7,950 nucleotides of DNA from Deltaproteobacteria bacterium (lineage in GTDB: Bacteria > Desulfobacterota > Desulfarculia > Adiutricales > Adiutricaceae): assembly GCA_031279155.1 (NCBI GenBank), contig JAITJB010000095.1:1-7950 (forward strand), written 5' to 3'. Shown piece by piece: positions 5,040 through 7,950 of the stretch (within the stretch, counting starts at the first letter, position 1; the number at the start of each line of letters is the position of its first letter). The translations under genes and the position numbers were made by a program. The notes below the pieces were generated by a model that was not told where the DNA came from, searched no databases, and saw only the letters and a program-made list of their open reading frames with translations.

Positions 5040-7925
5040 TTAGCTGGCCATAAGCTTAGTTTGCCCGCGCTCAGATAGTAGCCTTTGGGCTATGGCCCGC
5101 ACACCCTCATCGACTGAACCACAATAAGTATAAGATGTAACGCCCTTAGCCGCCAGCATCTGCCTTGGGGAATCGCCAATTCTAATGGCAAGAACTGCGT
5201 CACAATCGCTTATGGCCTCAACCATCTTCTTGATGAAGCCCTTGGTTTCAACGGGAGGTGTAGTACTCTCCACAATATCTCTTTGGCTGCAGCGGCTGCA
5301 GCCGTATGCGCCAGCTAATTTTTTGATCTCCAAAAGGCGGTTTTCCTGGCCATCGCTTTGGTAAACCAAAAACCGCCCGGCCTGGCCAAAATGTTGATCG
5401 ACGACCGTGCCGCTACGCGAGACCACGGCCACCTTGACGGTACCTAAAGGAGCAACGGGGTTAGAAGCGGCTCCGGCTAAAGTGGTCATAAGGACGCTAT
5501 CTGCTCGGGTAGCGTCACTTGCTAGGTGACTTGCTAGATGACTTGCGACATCTTGGGAGGCATCACTTCCAACTTGGCAAGCAACTTCGCAAACAACTTC
5601 GCTAGCAACATCGCAAGCTACTTCATGCGAGGCATCAAAGGCGATTTCTTGCGAGGCTACATGAGAGGCATCACTTGCAACTTGGCAGGCGACTTCATGC
5701 GAAGCTTCTAGCGAGCACTCTTGGGTAATATTATCTTCCCCCAATAATCCGGCGGCGTCGGCCCGGCACTGCCGGCAGTGGCGCATCTGGCTTAAGTACT
5801 TTTGGCATTCCCTTACGACCCGCTGATGCTCTAAGTTTGATACGACCGGGTTTTGGGCAAGTAATGTGCCTTCAATGGGGATGTGCTTAATGACGTTACC
5901 TAAGCTCGCGCCCAAGGCCGCGCAGATTTCAGCGATTTTTGGGATCTGGTCGTTATTTAGGCCATCGATTAAAACGCTATTAATCTTTATATTCAATCCC
6001 ATCTTGGCCGCCGCCTTAATTCCTGAAAGCTGGTTAGCTAGTATTAAGGCTGCGCCGCTTATTCCCTGGTAGCGAGAACCCTGGTAATCTATGTAGCTAT
6101 AAATTTTAGATCCGACTATGGGGTCGATTGCGTTAACCGTTACGGTCAGATGGCTTAAGCCTACTTCAACTAGCCTTTCTAAGTACTGGTTTAAAAGGAG
6201 GCCGTTAGTCGATAAGCAAAAGAGGACAATAGGATCGCGCTCGCGGATAAGTCTTAAGGTTTCTATGGTCGTATCAAAATCAGCTAAGGCCTCACCTGGC
6301 CCGGCGATACCGACAACGCTAAGGTTACCAAGCTTTTCTTTTACTTCGATAAACTTAGCTAAAGCCTCCTTTGGCGTTAAAATAATACTGGCTACCCCTG
6401 GACGGCTTTCGCTTACGCAATCGTACTTTCTAAGACAATAGGCGCAGGAGATATTACACTTACTAGCTACCGGCAGATGTAGTCTAGCATAGTTTTTGGC
6501 TGAATGGGCCGAAAAGCAGGGGTGAAGATCTTGATCTAAATTAGGCTTTGTTACTTCGGGTGGTAGACTCAAAAAAAATGTAGCTTTAATATTTTCCCGA
6601 TACGTTCCTTCAACTCTCGCTTGGAGGTTATTGACCATGCTATCTAAAAGAGATAGCGAGCCGTCGTAGAGCATAGTTCTAAGGCGCTGCCCGCCTACGC
6701 GGTCGTGGACCGGAAAGCCGCATCTTACGAGCGGCAAACCCAAGCGCTCAGAGAGCCTTCGGCCATCAGAGCTTCCGACTAAAAGATTGATATCATTTTT
6801 TAAGACCGCGTCATTAATATCCTCAAAGTCAGCCCCGTCGATGGCTAAAGTTTTTTGAGTCATATTTCCAAGAAGATCCATCTTAGAGATAAGACTTAAA
6901 AACTTTTCGTTTTTAGTCCCGATGGCGCAGATGACCGGGGCTATACCGTTTTCGGAAGCTAAATTAGCTAAGCCTAAAGTTAGATCCGGCTCTCCGAAGA
7001 TGGCCGCCCGTCCCATAGCGCTATACTTGTGGCTATCGAGCATGCCGTCAAGTAGCCTACCCCTTAAAAGCCTAAGCTTGGGATCAATTTTGGCGCCTAG
7101 TTCTTTTAAGGCGCTCATTAAGCTATCGGTAGCCTTGAGGCCAATGGGGAGAGGTAGCCTTATTAAGGGGACGCCATAGCGATCTTCTAAGAGCTTACCG
7201 GGAGAAAGCCTATCATCTACAGTCAGCGAGAGCTCTAAAGTAGCAATCGATCCGGCCATTTTTTTGACGCTTGCGTAAGGCGTCCCCTCTAAAGGCAGGC
7301 GATGGTATTTTGGGCGATAAGGGGCGTCTAAGTTATCGCCAATATCCGGGAGTAAAGTGTAGGTTAGCTTGCATATTTCTAGGAGCTCTCTTAAGGCTCT
7401 AGTGTCAGCCGGGCTGATGGGGCCGACGATGACGTTTAGGCCGTCATGGGGGGTGGGATCGCTAGGGCAATCATCTAAAAGAGCGTATAGAGCGGCAAAC
7501 CAGCCCTCAAAGGAGGTCCCGCCGTAACCGGGCGAGGGGCAGCTTATGATGGTGGTTCCAAGATCTTTATGACTCTCTATAAAGCGCTTAACCATAGCTT
7601 TAATATCCTCACCTATGGTTTCAGCTAAGCAGGTCGTGGAAACGGCGATAACCTCCGGGGCGTAGAGTTTGATTACGTTTTCTAAACCCTTTATGAGATT
7701 TTTCTCGCCGCCAAAGACGGTTCCCTCTTCCGTCAGACAGCTGGAAGCAACGTCAACGGGCTCGTTATAATGGGTGGCCATGTGCCGGCGGATATAGGTG
7801 CTGCAGCCCTGGGAACCGTGGAGGATGCTTAGGCACTTTCTGAGACCGTAGAAGGCCGAAACCGATCCCAAGGGCATGCACATCTTACAGGGATCGGCGG
7901 TTATTTCAGTGAAGTTGCGACTCAT
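5040..7925 (-). CDS. nifN-B: NifN-NifB-NifX-like fusion, nitrogenase cofactor biosynthesis (clostridial NifN-B type)
   Basis: 961 residues in three parts. (1) Residues 1-440 are NifN, half of the NifEN scaffold on which the cofactor precursor matures. It has DPCKMCMPLG, HGSQGCSTYIRRHMA (C41 sits where NifN supplies a ligand to the NifEN interface cluster) and TTCLAETIGEDI; a separate nifE would be needed. (2) Residues about 466-730 are NifB, the radical SAM enzyme that makes NifB-co: HPCF (468-471), the SAM-cluster motif C490-x3-C494-x2-C497, then YDC503 and ESRPGV, AGPGEALADF (541-550), C570, and C717-x2-C720. These correspond to the ligands of the SAM cluster and the two accessory Fe-S clusters of NifB, so it looks catalytically complete. 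(3) Residues about 828-950 are a NifX/NifY-like cofactor-binding domain with DQHFGQAGRF (843-852). A repeat linker (736-803) separates parts 2 and 3. The ATG at 7925 gives the expected NifN N-terminus. Fused NifN-B is known from Clostridium pasteurianum. Confidence 0.95.
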   Translation of the reverse strand: MSRNFTEITADPCKMCMPLGSVSAFYGLRKCLSILHGSQGCSTYIRRHMATHYNEPVDVASSCLTEEGTVFGGEKNLIKGLENVIKLYAPEVIAVSTTCLAETIGEDIKAMVKRFIESHKDLGTTIISCPSPGYGGTSFEGWFAALYALLDDCPSDPTPHDGLNVIVGPISPADTRALRELLEICKLTYTLLPDIGDNLDAPYRPKYHRLPLEGTPYASVKKMAGSIATLELSLTVDDRLSPGKLLEDRYGVPLIRLPLPIGLKATDSLMSALKELGAKIDPKLRLLRGRLLDGMLDSHKYSAMGRAAIFGEPDLTLGLANLASENGIAPVICAIGTKNEKFLSLISKMDLLGNMTQKTLAIDGADFEDINDAVLKNDINLLVGSSDGRRLSERLGLPLVRCGFPVHDRVGGQRLRTMLYDGSLSLLDSMVNNLQARVEGTYRENIKATFFLSLPPEVTKPNLDQDLHPCFSAHSAKNYARLHLPVASKCNISCAYCLRKYDCVSESRPGVASIILTPKEALAKFIEVKEKLGNLSVVGIAGPGEALADFDTTIETLRLIRERDPIVLFCLSTNGLLLNQYLERLVEVGLSHLTVTVNAIDPIVGSKIYSYIDYQGSRYQGISGAALILANQLSGIKAAAKMGLNIKINSVLIDGLNNDQIPKIAEICAALGASLGNVIKHIPIEGTLLAQNPVVSNLEHQRVVRECQKYLSQMRHCRQCRADAAGLLGEDNITQECSLEASHEVACQVASDASHVASQEIAFDASHEVACDVASEVVCEVACQVGSDASQDVASHLASHLASDATRADSVLMTTLAGAASNPVAPLGTVKVAVVSRSGTVVDQHFGQAGRFLVYQSDGQENRLLEIKKLAGAYGCSRCSQRDIVESTTPPVETKGFIKKMVEAISDCDAVLAIRIGDSPRQMLAAKGVTSYTYCGSVDEGVRAIAQRLLSERGQTKLMAS
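5517..5720 (-). repeat. 12-bp tandem array, 17 units, in the linker between the NifB and NifX-like domains
   Basis: It encodes residues 736-803 of NifN-B as seventeen gapless tetrapeptides: ECSL, EASH, EVAC, QVAS, DASH, VASQ, EIAF, DASH, EVAC, DVAS, EVVC, EVAC, QVGS, DASQ, DVAS, HLAS, HLAS. The pattern is (E/D/Q/H)-(V/A/L/I)-(A/S)-(S/C/H). On the + strand units such as ACTTGCTAGGTG, ACTTGCTAGATG and GCAAGCAACTTC are related but diverged. It follows the NifB C-x2-C motif closely and precedes the NifX-like domain. The linker is rich in Cys and His (C737, C746, C771, C779, C783 and several His), which is unusual for a plain spacer. Confidence 0.92.
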
Positions 7926-7935
7926 AAAAATATTT

Positions 7936-7941
7936 CTCTCT
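7936..7941 (-). promoter_or_regulatory. Probable weak ribosome binding site for nifN-B
   Basis: AGAGAG lies 10 bases before the ATG at 7925. It is only a partial match to a Shine-Dalgarno sequence. Too little sequence remains to the right (25 bases) to tell whether an upstream gene such as nifE ends here. Confidence 0.4.
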
Positions 7942-7950
7942 AGCTTTTAA

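Noticed and set aside
3834..5720. CRISPR array interpretation of the repeats
   Set aside because: The units are 12-15 bp, contiguous and without spacers, and lie in frame inside long conserved genes.
5866..7179. + strand open frames of 68-107 residues inside nifN-B
   Set aside because: They are antisense to conserved NifN and NifB sequence, with no ribosome sites or recognisable domains.

Overview
The window looks like chromosomal DNA from a strictly anaerobic, nitrogen-fixing bacterium. The main reason is a 961-residue NifN-NifB-NifX-like fusion of the type known from Clostridium pasteurianum (NifN-B), next to an AnfO-family nitrogenase accessory gene. The sensor kinase with periplasmic solute-binding domains fits Clostridia/Negativicutes or anaerobic Desulfobacterota (deltaproteobacteria). 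The sequence alone does not decide between these.

Layout. Bases 1-2938 (+ strand) hold the 3' part of a large hybrid sensor histidine kinase. Its reading frame is open to the left edge, so its start lies outside the window. Bases 2939-3131 are a convergent intergenic region made almost entirely of a degenerate 9-bp tandem repeat. The minus strand then carries an apparent operon, read from right to left: nifN-B (7925-5040), an anfO-like gene (4975-4346) and a gene for a protein of unknown function built from repeated Y-P-x-G motifs (4355-3132). The last two overlap by 10 bp. The gap between nifN-B and anfO-like is 64 bp. The operon probably continues upstream beyond the right edge (nifE and nifHDK or equivalents would be expected), but none of that is visible.

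How the genes may work together. NifB makes the Fe-S precursor (NifB-co) of the nitrogenase cofactor. NifN, with NifE, forms the scaffold that matures it. The C-terminal NifX-like domain belongs to a cofactor-binding family. AnfO is an accessory factor first defined with iron-only nitrogenase. The Y-P-x-G protein has no assigned role, but its overlap with anfO-like suggests co-production. The kinase is convergent and need not be functionally linked.

The most unusual property is three independent, degenerate tandem arrays within about 2.8 kb: 9 bp x about 18 (intergenic), 15 bp x 16 (inside the Y-P-x-G protein) and 12 bp x 17 (in a linker inside NifN-B). All periods are multiples of three. The two coding arrays sit between conserved blocks and keep the reading frame, so they look like lineage-specific expansions inserted into otherwise ordinary proteins.
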